Source: Sedimentisphaerales bacterium | GTDB taxonomy: Bacteria > Planctomycetota > Phycisphaerae > Sedimentisphaerales > SG8-4 | Reading direction: 5' to 3' | Length of the DNA: 35,695 nucleotides | Assembly: GCA_016928975.1 (NCBI GenBank) | Contig: JAFGJR010000296.1 | Coordinates: 1 to 35,695, forward strand | Made by a program: the position numbers and the translations under genes | Part shown: piece by piece, positions 25,434 to 31,904 of the stretch | Layout: each line of letters begins with the position of its first letter | Numbering within the stretch: position 1 is the first letter of the stretch | The notes under the pieces: generated by a model | The model's input: the letters and a program-made list of their open reading frames with translations, nothing else | Told to the model about the DNA's origin: nothing | Database searches by the model: none

Positions 25434-25790
25434 TCAGCAGGGCGGCTTGGACTCGGCCTCTGCCCCTTTCGGCACCACGCACACGAACTCGAACGGCTCC
25501 TTCTTGCTGGTATTGATCCACTGATGAACCTCATTGCCCGGCACGAACACGGCCATGCGCGGCGTCAGGCGGGTCTGGCCGTCGGGCCCCTTCACGACGC
25601 CTTCGCCTTTCACGACGAACACCTCATGCTCGTGGGGGTGGCTGCCGAGACTGCTTTGCCCGCCCGGCGGGATCTCGATATAACGCAACTCGAAATTGCG
25701 TGCTCCGATCTCGCTGGTGAGCAGCCAGTGAATCCTGTTGCCGGACTTGGTGAGACACATCGTGTCCCTGTTCACATCCGTCACGTACAT
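25434..25790 (-). CDS. small single-domain cupin protein
   Basis: The 118-aa protein is a single conserved cupin barrel. Motif 1 is GSHPHEHEVFVVKGEG, with the two His and the Glu that bind a metal; motif 2 is VPGNEVHQWIN with the last His. Small cupins of this size bind sugars or act as isomerases, dioxygenases or sensors, and cannot be named further. It lies directly before the mtlD-like gene, stop and start touching, so the two are co-transcribed. A role in the same hexitol or sugar pathway is an inference from position. Confidence 0.85.
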   Translation of the reverse strand: MYVTDVNRDTMCLTKSGNRIHWLLTSEIGARNFELRYIEIPPGGQSSLGSHPHEHEVFVVKGEGVVKGPDGQTRLTPRMAVFVPGNEVHQWINTSKKEPFEFVCVVPKGAEAESKPPC

Positions 25791-25853
25791 TGGACGACCT
25801 CCAGTGCGATGAAGCCGCGATTCTATCGTCGTATGCTCCGATCGCCAGAGCGA

Positions 25854-27224
25854 TCAGAAGGCGAAAAGCAGAGGTGAGCTGGTCGACTCGATTCTCCCTT
25901 TCTTCGAGGGTTTGGCGGGTTTCTCGATTTGTGGGCCCGTTTGATCGGATGATGCAGGTTTCCGCATGGCCAGTTGAAGGGTGACCGTCCCGGCCTCTTT
26001 TCGCTCGACTGCGAGCGTGACCGATGGCTGGTTCCGCGCCTTGAACAGGGCCAGTTCGAAATCAAGGCCGTTGGCCATCGGTGCTGTTCCGACGGCTGTG
26101 ATGACATCCTTCTCCTGGAGTCCCGCCTGGGCGGCCAGGCTGTCCTTCTCCACCGTCTGAACGAGCAGGCCCTGGCGGATCTCGATCCCGCCGTTCAGGG
26201 CCATGGCCGGCGTCAGCCGCTCCAGCTCAGCGCCGATCAGGGGAAATGTGAAGTCCCTGGCCAATTGCCTGATGTCGACGCCGAGCATTCCTTGTGTGAT
26301 CTTCAGGAGATCTCGCCCGTCCACAGTCTCGTGAGTCGCGATCTCTTCCATGATTCTGCGGATTGCGTCCGGGCCGTGCGCGTCTTCAATCAGCAGGAAC
26401 AGGCCGAGGGCCGCGTTGTAGTAGGTCCGCTCGTGTCGCGTCCGCGAGGACTGCTTCCAGGAGAACAGCTTGTCGCCGATCTGTACAAGCGAGGAGAACG
26501 GATTCGTGTGCAGGAGCGTCTGCCGGTATTGCAGTCGATGGGAGCTTGGAATGTCCTCAGACAGCGCTTGATAGGCGACATAGCCGGCGTAGTTGGCCAC
26601 GCCTTCCCGGAACCAGCGGGTGTAGTTGTTGACGTGTATTGCCAGGCCCAGCACGCCCCACGAGGGGTCCGGCAGGACGAGTCCTTTCTTTCGGCCGGCG
26701 GCCAGCGAGGTTTCGACCAGCTCGTGAAAAAGCATGTAGGGATAGCCGCGATTCTGGATGAAGATGGATTCGCAGGACTCGTTGCCTGCCTGAACGAAGA
26801 GCGGCAGGGGAAGCTGGTTCGGATCGACGTCCAGCATGACATCGAAATCCTGCGGCCCGTCGTCGAAGCGAAGCAGGTAGATCATGCTGTGCGTGGAGAT
26901 CGTGACGCCGGTGCGCTGCTGCACCCTGGCGGCCAAGTCGGCTGTCTTATCGGCAACACAATTCGCCTGCTCGGCGAGGCCCCGCTGATAGTGGACGGTC
27001 GTGCCGCCGACGGTCAGCTCGCCCTCCAGCTCCACCTCCTTCATCGTGTGGTTGTCGAGCAGGTAATGGACGCGGCTGCCGTAGTGCACCTGCCACCGCT
27101 TCGGCTCCCTGCGATCGAGCACCGACTCGGTGATCCCCTTGTTGATCGTCTGGCAGCCCGCCGACAGAACAAGCGCCGTCGTGACGATCAGGAGTGCTTT
27201 CGACCTATTCTCCACTTTGAACAC
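25854..27224 (-). CDS. lipoprotein with degenerate zincin-like peptidase region and C-terminal PDZ domain
   Basis: From GTG 27224 the product has 456 aa: a lipoprotein signal (ALLIVTTALVLSAGC, lipobox LSAGC), a long middle domain and a PDZ domain (about residues 345-420; GGIEIRQGLLVQTVEKDSLAAQAGLQEKD in parts, then VITAVGTAPM). The middle domain has LFHELVETSLAAGR and, about 45 residues on, WFREGVANYAGYVA. This resembles the HExxH plus E-G-x-A-x-Y arrangement of M1/M61-like gluzincins, but the second His of HExxH is replaced (HELVE). It may be an inactive peptidase fold or a chaperone-like envelope protein. Upstream frame extension to 27479 runs antisense-free into the ybaK gene and looks noncoding; a second GTG at 27215 is also possible. 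No good ribosome site marks the start. Confidence 0.65.
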   Translation of the reverse strand: MFKVENRSKALLIVTTALVLSAGCQTINKGITESVLDRREPKRWQVHYGSRVHYLLDNHTMKEVELEGELTVGGTTVHYQRGLAEQANCVADKTADLAARVQQRTGVTISTHSMIYLLRFDDGPQDFDVMLDVDPNQLPLPLFVQAGNESCESIFIQNRGYPYMLFHELVETSLAAGRKKGLVLPDPSWGVLGLAIHVNNYTRWFREGVANYAGYVAYQALSEDIPSSHRLQYRQTLLHTNPFSSLVQIGDKLFSWKQSSRTRHERTYYNAALGLFLLIEDAHGPDAIRRIMEEIATHETVDGRDLLKITQGMLGVDIRQLARDFTFPLIGAELERLTPAMALNGGIEIRQGLLVQTVEKDSLAAQAGLQEKDVITAVGTAPMANGLDFELALFKARNQPSVTLAVERKEAGTVTLQLAMRKPASSDQTGPQIEKPAKPSKKGRIESTSSPLLFAF

Positions 27225-27339
27225 CCCAAAGACATACTTTTGCTCCAGCCTACTCGCGTCGCCGTGTCCCGTAAAGCCAAATCCTCCAGGAGTCCGGCAC
27301 GGCAGCTTCAGTGGAGGTATCCTCTCCTGATTGGCCTGG

Positions 27340-27816
27340 TCAGGTGGCTGGTCGGGCGATGGCGCCGACAGTGGCGCCGGTGGCGCGGAGATAGTCCTCG
27401 GGGGCGAGCAGGATCTGCGTGCCGCGAACGCCGGCGGACACGGAGATGATATCATAGAGCTCGGCAGTCTCATCGACATATACCGGGCAGCTCTTCCTGG
27501 CCGCCAGGGCGGTGACGCCGCCGCGAACGTAGCCGGTCAACGACTGCAACTGACTGACGGGCACCATCTCGACTGCCCGGTCACCGGACAGGCGCGCCAG
27601 GGCTTTGAGGTCCACCTCCAGATCGCCCGGCACGACCGCCATGAGGAGGCGGTGCACGTCGCCCTTGGCCACCAGCGTCTTGAACACCTGCCCCGTCGGA
27701 AGACCGACCTGAGCGGCGACCTTGATCGCACTGAGATCGTCCGGGTCCACCTCGTACTCCCGCAGCTCGTAACGGAGGCCCAGTGTGTCGAGTTGTCGTG
27801 TCGCGTTCGTCTTCAT
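27340..27816 (-). CDS. ybaK: Cys-tRNA(Pro)/Cys-tRNA(Cys) deacylase, YbaK/EbsC type
   Basis: The 158-aa protein is YbaK-like over its full length: LRYELREYEVDPDDLSAI, then AAQVGLPTGQVFKTLVAKG with the conserved lysine of the family in QVFKTLV, LLMAVVPGDLEVDLKALA, VSQLQSLTGYVRGGVTALA and a C-terminal LYDIISVSAGVRGTQILLAPEDYL. YbaK removes cysteine wrongly attached to tRNA-Pro by prolyl-tRNA synthetase. ATG at 27816 is chosen; a TTG two codons earlier is possible. The only upstream Shine-Dalgarno-like word, AGGA at 27832-27829 on the minus strand, is 12 nt away and lies inside the base stem of the structured element. A tRNA-Pro gene lies upstream on the same strand with only that element between. 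Confidence 0.93.
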   Translation of the reverse strand: MKTNATRQLDTLGLRYELREYEVDPDDLSAIKVAAQVGLPTGQVFKTLVAKGDVHRLLMAVVPGDLEVDLKALARLSGDRAVEMVPVSQLQSLTGYVRGGVTALAARKSCPVYVDETAELYDIISVSAGVRGTQILLAPEDYLRATGATVGAIARPAT

Positions 27817-27825
27817 GTCCAAGCG

Positions 27826-27998
27826 GAGTCCTGCAAAATGGAAATTGGGCTTCTACTATTCAAGGAAATCAGGCTTTGGATTTCCTTGAATCATTCACGC
27901 AACCGATTTGCACCAGGCATTTGCTGCTTTTGGGAAGGAAAGATCAAACTGACGATCTTTCCTTCCCAAGTAAGCCCAACTTCCATTTTGCAGGACTC
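27826..27998 (-). other. 173-bp structured element: outer 27-bp inverted repeat enclosing two perfect hairpins
   Basis: The outer arms are 27826-27852 and 27972-27998, 27 nt each with one mismatch (at 27844). Inside are a perfect 13-bp hairpin (27858-27870 with 27879-27891, 8-nt loop) and a perfect 16-bp hairpin (27930-27945 with 27954-27969, 8-nt loop). A 38-nt linker joins the hairpins. The hairpins share related words (CAAGGAAATC and GAAGGAAAGATC), suggesting they arose by duplication. No T-run follows any stem on either strand, so it is not an ordinary terminator. On the minus strand it sits between tRNA-Pro and ybaK and its last arm ends 9 nt before the ybaK ATG. It could be an RNA leader element of ybaK or a MITE-like insertion with 27-bp terminal repeats; no target duplication is visible. 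Confidence 0.75.
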
Positions 27999-28011
27999 TA
28001 TTCCTAATGAA

Positions 28012-28086
28012 TCGGGGTGACTGGACTTGAACCAGCGACCTCGTGCGCCCAAGGCACGCGCTCTAGCCAAACTGAGCTACACCCCG
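28012..28086 (-). tRNA. tRNA-Pro (anticodon TGG)
   Basis: On the minus strand the cloverleaf is complete: acceptor CGGGGTG pairing with CACCCCG, TA at positions 8-9, D arm GCTC/GAGC, anticodon stem CGTGC/GCACG with loop CTTGGGC (anticodon TGG), a 5-nt variable loop, and T arm GCTGG-TTCAAGT-CCAGT. The discriminator base is A, as in other bacterial proline tRNAs, and no CCA is encoded. It lies upstream of ybaK, whose product edits Cys-tRNA(Pro). Confidence 0.95.
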
Positions 28087-28201
28087 TAGGTCTTACCGCA
28101 GGGATTATACCCGCCCCCCAGCCATGACGCAACACGGCAGAGGATGGAATAGTCGAATGTTGGTTGGGCGGACCACGAGGAGGTCCTGTGACGACTTGCC
28201 G

Positions 28202-29878
28202 CTACCTGCCCCGCATGTTCTCCGCAGGAATCAAATCTTCAAACGGCGACCCGGTCTGGGCGAAGTAGAACCAGCAGGTCGGCGCCAGGCCCGTCATCGT
28301 CGAAAGCCAGCCGAAACAGGTCAACCGGTCTTCCGTAGAGCTCGGCAGGCCGCCGTCGCCTTGTTGAAGCGCGAGCAGCGTGTTCAGCAGGTGCTGAGCA
28401 CCCTCACCTCCGGCGGCGATGTACTGCCCCATGCCCTCGCACCAGAGCCCGATGGGCCCCATGCCGTCCAGGCCGCAATACGTGTAGCTGTCATCCGTCG
28501 TCATCAAGGTCCGGCGGACGAAACTCAACGCCGCCTTTGCCATATCCGGCCGGCCGACGCGCGAGCTCCTGGCAAACTCGCCCACCCACGTCGCACAATC
28601 CAGCGCGATATACGGGTCCGGCCATTCGCCATATCCCCGCCACCAGTACTTGAGGTCCGGGTCCCAGACCGTGTCGAGCAGGTACTCCTGAATCCGGTCC
28701 GCGTCCTGCCATCGCCGCAGAGCGACCATCGCCCACCACGCGTCGACGTTGTTTTCGGTGCTGGGCACCAATCGACCCAGTTCGTCGATCTGCCCGGCCA
28801 GCCAGCCCCCGCACGCCTCGGCCGCCGCCCGAACGACGCCGTCGCCCACCTTGCTCGCATACCTGACCAGGGCCATAGTGACGTAAGCATCTGCCCCGAC
28901 ACCGCTGGGAGCGCCGGTCACCTTGCCCGTGCGTGCATCCCACGCCGCCGGCCAGTTGCCGCCGGGCAACTGGTGCGCGACCAGGAAATCGGCCAGCTTG
29001 TCCGCCGCTCTGGCAGCCCCATTTCGCGGCACGCCGTTCTCCCATACCCCTTCCCGCGTCAAGACCATCAGGACCAATCCCTGGTCGTATGCATAGGCGT
29101 TGAACTCCGACGACCACGAGATGAACAGGCCGGTGTCACTGCGCCTCGCGAGGATGAAAGCCAGCGCCTTCTCGATGGATGGCTGGTTGGGTTCAATCGA
29201 TTCAAACTCCGCCTGCCGCGGCCAGTCGCCGGCCCGGTCTGCCTGAACATTATCTATCGCCAATATCCCCGACCCGCCGCCGAGAAGCGCCCCCGGCCGT
29301 TTCACCACGACATAGAACCGGTCGATCCGAGACCAGTCGATGACGCTGTCGCTCGGGTCCGGCCCAAACGTGAAGAAGTGGTAGAACAACTTCTTCGGCA
29401 AGGACAGATTGATCATCCACCGGTCCACGATACTCAGACTGTCGCAATCAAATCCCCAAAACACGCCATCGGTGTCCACGAACATGATAGCGACCACGTT
29501 TGGGTTGCCAGGGCAGCCGCGCAAACTGACGCCAAAGAGGTCCTCGCGGGAAAGATCCATCGGGCCGCGAAAGGTGTACCTCGCCTGAACCCAATCGCCG
29601 GTCCCAATATCCCAGTTCAACTGCACGGCGTTGTTGATGATGCCCGCCGTAGTCGTCACCGTCCCCTTCGATCCGCTGTCGCACTCGATGCCCCAGCCGG
29701 CGACGCTGTCGCACGTGATGATCACACGCCCCGCCCATCCCGGCACGCACCCAGGCAGCCGTCGCTGCAATAGATCCGAAGCCAGCGCGTTGCCGTCCGC
29801 TCCCGCACCCGCCACCGCCGACCCAACGAGGAGGACGCACGCCACATTCCAGATGACCCTCAGTCCGATTCCACTCAT
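28202..29878 (-). CDS. secreted protein with N-terminal beta-sandwich-like region and C-terminal alpha-toroid domain
   Basis: The 558-aa protein has a signal peptide (VIWNVACVLLVGSAVAGAGA). Residues ~45-215 form a beta-rich part (VIITCDSVAGWGIEC, VQLNWDIGTGDWVQARYTF, SRIDRFYVVVKRPG, ILAIDNVQADRAGDWP), which resembles carbohydrate-binding sandwich domains with an 'identification of bound sugar' type ending. From ~235 on, helical repeats with W/G-rich turns follow (FLVAHQLPGGNWPAAWDAR, AYVTMALVRYASKVGDG, NNVDAWWAMVALRRWQDAD, YIALDCATWVGEFARSS, LLNTLLALQQGDGGLPSS). This is the pattern of alpha/alpha toroid proteins such as six-hairpin glycosidases or terpenoid-cyclase-like folds. I infer a secreted or envelope carbohydrate-active protein; no catalytic residues can be assigned. 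A good promoter lies 338 bp upstream. Confidence 0.75.
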   Translation of the reverse strand: MSGIGLRVIWNVACVLLVGSAVAGAGADGNALASDLLQRRLPGCVPGWAGRVIITCDSVAGWGIECDSGSKGTVTTTAGIINNAVQLNWDIGTGDWVQARYTFRGPMDLSREDLFGVSLRGCPGNPNVVAIMFVDTDGVFWGFDCDSLSIVDRWMINLSLPKKLFYHFFTFGPDPSDSVIDWSRIDRFYVVVKRPGALLGGGSGILAIDNVQADRAGDWPRQAEFESIEPNQPSIEKALAFILARRSDTGLFISWSSEFNAYAYDQGLVLMVLTREGVWENGVPRNGAARAADKLADFLVAHQLPGGNWPAAWDARTGKVTGAPSGVGADAYVTMALVRYASKVGDGVVRAAAEACGGWLAGQIDELGRLVPSTENNVDAWWAMVALRRWQDADRIQEYLLDTVWDPDLKYWWRGYGEWPDPYIALDCATWVGEFARSSRVGRPDMAKAALSFVRRTLMTTDDSYTYCGLDGMGPIGLWCEGMGQYIAAGGEGAQHLLNTLLALQQGDGGLPSSTEDRLTCFGWLSTMTGLAPTCWFYFAQTGSPFEDLIPAENMRGR

Positions 29879-30197
29879 AGTTCACCGTCACCAATGATCC
29901 GTTCGCCCATCATACCACCCGCAACGCCCCAAGGCAAGGTTCCACGTCCTTCCCGCCAGAGCTTGCCCTCGACCCCTGATCGGGTCAGGCTCTGGTCGAG
30001 GGCGGGAATCCAGGTCCTTGACCCCGGAGGTGCAGCAGGGGGCGGCCGGATTGGCTTTGTTTCGAAGGCCTGGGCTCTCCCAATTGGCTTTGTTTCGCAC
30101 GCCGGGCCGCTCCCCACGTGGCCCAGCCGCCCTCGGCTGGGATCATCGCGCATGATCGCCACAATGGACCACTCCGGGTTGACTGGCTGAAGGCTCG
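29879..30197. other. intergenic repeat-bearing stretch
   Basis: No gene is supported. This is the leader region of the minus-strand secreted-protein gene if the promoter at 30216-30244 is used. It contains a long inverted repeat (TTCCCGCC near 29951 with GGCGGGAAT near 30001, arms separated by a nested GACC/GGTC-rich palindrome) and the direct repeat pair listed next. The short open frames here read RNKAN/ETKPI-like words that are products of the repeat, not proteins. Confidence 0.6.
30050..30097 (-). repeat. pair of 15-bp direct repeats of the CGAAACAAAGCCAAT type
   Basis: On the minus strand CGAAACAAAGCCAAT occurs twice, at 30097-30083 and 30064-30050, 33 bp apart. Translated, the word gives the strings ETKPI and RNKAN. 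I recall these strings recurring in many short hypothetical proteins of planctomycete assemblies, where they come from an untranslated dispersed repeat. That recollection was not checked here. Confidence 0.6.
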
Positions 30198-30629
30198 CTA
30201 TTCAGTTGTGCGGCTATGATACAAGCAGGCATGTTCTCTGTCAAGCGAATTCCGCACGAAGCGATACGCGACCTGTCCCGTTTCGGCGTTCTCCAGGCGG
30301 CTCATGTGCGCCACCATGCCCGGAATGTGGGTCGAATCCAGCCGCTGTTTGCCTCGGCGCGGGACCAGGCCCTTGCCCTCCTACCCCGGCAGAATGGCAT
30401 CGAACACGCACCGCGTCTGCTGGTGCTCCAACAGCCGCTGGCGAAAGCACACCAAACTCGTGGGATGAAACCCGGCGTAATCCACCGCCAGACCCAGAGC
30501 CTGTTTCCAACCCAAATGAAGGCGGACCCGCTCCAGGGCCTGGCGGTCCGGGGCCTTCTCCATAAACGGCAGCAGCGTCACCCCCGCCACTTCCCGAATT
30601 GTTGCGGCCCAAAATCCATTGGAATCCAC
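30198..30629 (-). pseudogene. remnant of an IS1182-like transposase
   Basis: On the minus strand the frame reads REVAGVTLLPFMEKAPD, RVRLHLGWKQALGLAVDYAG, FHPTSLVCFRQRLLEHQQT and VFDAILPG, then a stop (TAG near 30380). It goes on in the same frame with LVPRRGKQRLDSTHIPGMVA and HMSRLE. These are the N-terminal DUF772-type region and the first catalytic-Asp segment (LDSTHI) of IS1182-family DDE transposases. After about codon 115 the homology stops and the frame ends at 30198-30200. The remaining two thirds with the second Asp and the Glu are absent, so the element is dead. No terminal inverted repeats were found. Confidence 0.75.
30216..30244 (-). promoter_or_regulatory. strong sigma70-type promoter reading toward the secreted-protein gene
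   Basis: On the minus strand TTGACA (30244-30239), exactly 17 nt, and TATCAT (30221-30216) match the consensus at 6 of 6 and 5 of 6 positions. Transcription would start near 30209 and run 330 nt before the ATG at 29878. The promoter sits in the end of the decayed transposase frame. Confidence 0.6.
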
Positions 30630-30705
30630 GATTTACGATTTACAATCTGATACGTACCTCATTGCGGCACGATACAGAGCATCCATGATGAATCATGAAT
30701 CACAA
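30630..30705 (+). repeat. low-complexity ATTTAC/ATGAATC-type word repeats
   Basis: The stretch contains serial near-repeats of short A/T-rich words (CGATTTACGATTTACAATC, then CATGATGAATCATGAATCAC and AATGGTAAATCATAAATCC on the downstream side). They run into the start of the DUF72 frame, which makes its start codon hard to fix. Similar words reappear at 35230-35300. Confidence 0.5.
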
Positions 30706-31449
30706 ATGGTAAATCATAAATCCATCGCGATTCGGATTGGGACCTCGGGGTGGCATTACGATCATTGGATCGGCCGGTTCTACCCCCAGAAGATGCGCAA
30801 GGAGAATTGGCTGGAGTTCTATGCCCAGCACTTCGACACGGTGGAGATCAACAATACATTCTACCACATGCCGTGAGAGCAGACGATGGTCCATTGGCGC
30901 GACAAGGTGCCTGCCGGCTTCCTCTTTGCGGTCAAAGCCAGCCGCTATATCACGCACATCAAGAAACTGCACGACACCGCCGCAGAGGTGGTCCGGTTCT
31001 TCGCCCTGGCGAGCCTGCTCCAAGACCGCCTGGGTCCCGTGCTCTATCAACTGCCGCCGAGCCTGCACAGGAATCTCGAACGGCTGGACGAGTTCATTCA
31101 ATCGCTGCCGGGGCGGGACAACGCGGTCTTCGAGTTCCGTCACGATAGCTGGTACGACGAGGAGACATTCAGCTTGATGAACCAGCGAGGCGTCGCGCTG
31201 TGCGTCCACGATATGGGCGACAAAGCCCCGCCTCGAATCGTCACCGGCGGCGTCGCCTACGTCCGCTTCCACGGCACCAGCGGCCGTTACGCCGGCAGCT
31301 ACCCCGATGCTATGCTCCAGGACTGGGCCGACTGGCTCAAAGCCCAGATTCCCAACGTCCGCGCCATCTACGCCTACTTCAACAACGACATCAGCGGCCA
31401 CGCCCTCAACAACGCCCGAACCCTCAAACAAATCATGGGTGTCGCGTAG
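30706..31449 (+). pseudogene. DUF72 (YecE-like) gene interrupted by one in-frame TGA
   Basis: The protein matches DUF72/YecE along its whole length: IRIGTSGWHYDHWIGRFYP, WLEFYAQHFDTVEINNTFY, then VPAGFLFAVKASRYITHIKK, LGPVLYQLPPSLHRNLERL, VFEFRHDSWYDEETF, VAYVRFHGTSGRYAGSY and YAYFNNDISGHALNNA. The reading frame is unbroken except for a TGA at 30874-30876, between HMP and EQTMVHW, where relatives have an ordinary residue (CGA to TGA would explain it). DUF72 is a TIM-barrel protein of uncertain function. The start is ambiguous (ATG 30685, 30688 or 30706), since the upstream is repeat. Either a recent nonsense mutation or an assembly error; recoding is unlikely, since TGA ends many genes here. 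Confidence 0.8.
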
Positions 31450-31466
31450 GGTGTGCATCGCACACC
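31445..31466 (-). repeat. 22-bp dispersed palindromic repeat, copy 2
   Basis: GTAGGGTGTGCATCGCACACC overlaps the TAG stop of the DUF72 frame. Its reverse complement matches the copy at 12349-12370 except in the centre of the palindrome. It could fold as a GGTGTGC hairpin. Confidence 0.6.
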
Positions 31467-31904
31467 GATTCCTCCCATGTCAGTCCCGCGAGAACAGGAG
31501 TGCAGGTTCTCTCCGGCAGAGACGCCGGGACGCGATGGCTATCGAGGAACAGCCCGCAACAATGTGCCGGACCCCGCTTCGGTCCCCTCCAACGCATTCC
31601 CGCTCCAACTCTGCCCTCTGCCCTCTCCCCCGCTTTTCTCCTTGCCCTTGCAGGGTGCAGCCGCCATAATAACCGGATGGCTTGTGTGCCTGAAGACGGG
31701 CGACATCGAAAATGGAGCAGCGCGGTCAATCGGCTCATTTGAGGAGTGTAGAGACGCATGTGTAAGCGAGTGTGGGTGGGTCAGGTGGGTCACAGGATTG
31801 GATGCGCGAGGTTGAATAGTTAGGTGACTGTCCACTTGTGCCGTGTGTTCGGGCGCGAAGCAGGAACATCGTGCTGGCGAACACCCGGAGGAAGGAGTGA
31901 AGCG
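31467..31904 (+). other. gene-free stretch upstream of the protease gene
   Basis: These 438 bp show no supportable gene. They include a degraded copy of the 'CCCGCGAG...CAGGTTCTC' palindromic repeat near 31488-31512, a pyrimidine-rich run (CTCTGCCCTCTGCCCTCTCC near 31611), and the upstream region of the protease gene. No convincing promoter was identified. A long minus-strand open frame through this region and the next gene is a shadow of GC-rich coding sequence. Confidence 0.5.

Noticed and set aside
25974..27449. Plus-strand open frame of 491 codons
   Set aside because: It is antisense to the lipoprotein/PDZ gene, has no ribosome site or recognisable domain, and its Arg/Val/Gln-rich composition is typical of GC-rich shadows.
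27858..27969. The two hairpins as rho-independent terminators
   Set aside because: No run of T follows either stem on either strand.
27826..27998. Structured element read as an integron attC site, because GCCCAAC fits the RYYYAAC core
   Set aside because: The core-like words are in the wrong order and lie inside the arms, not at the ends, and there is no cassette or integrase context.
28124..29773. Plus-strand open frame of 549 codons
   Set aside because: It runs antisense to the secreted toroid-fold gene, which has a signal peptide and repeat pattern; the antisense product is Arg/Pro/His-rich with no motifs.
30874..30876. In-frame TGA in the DUF72 gene read as selenocysteine or as a recoded sense codon
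   Set aside because: DUF72 is not a known selenoprotein family, no convincing SECIS-like hairpin follows, and TGA is used as the normal stop of many intact genes here (for example at 7349-7351 and 10125-10127).
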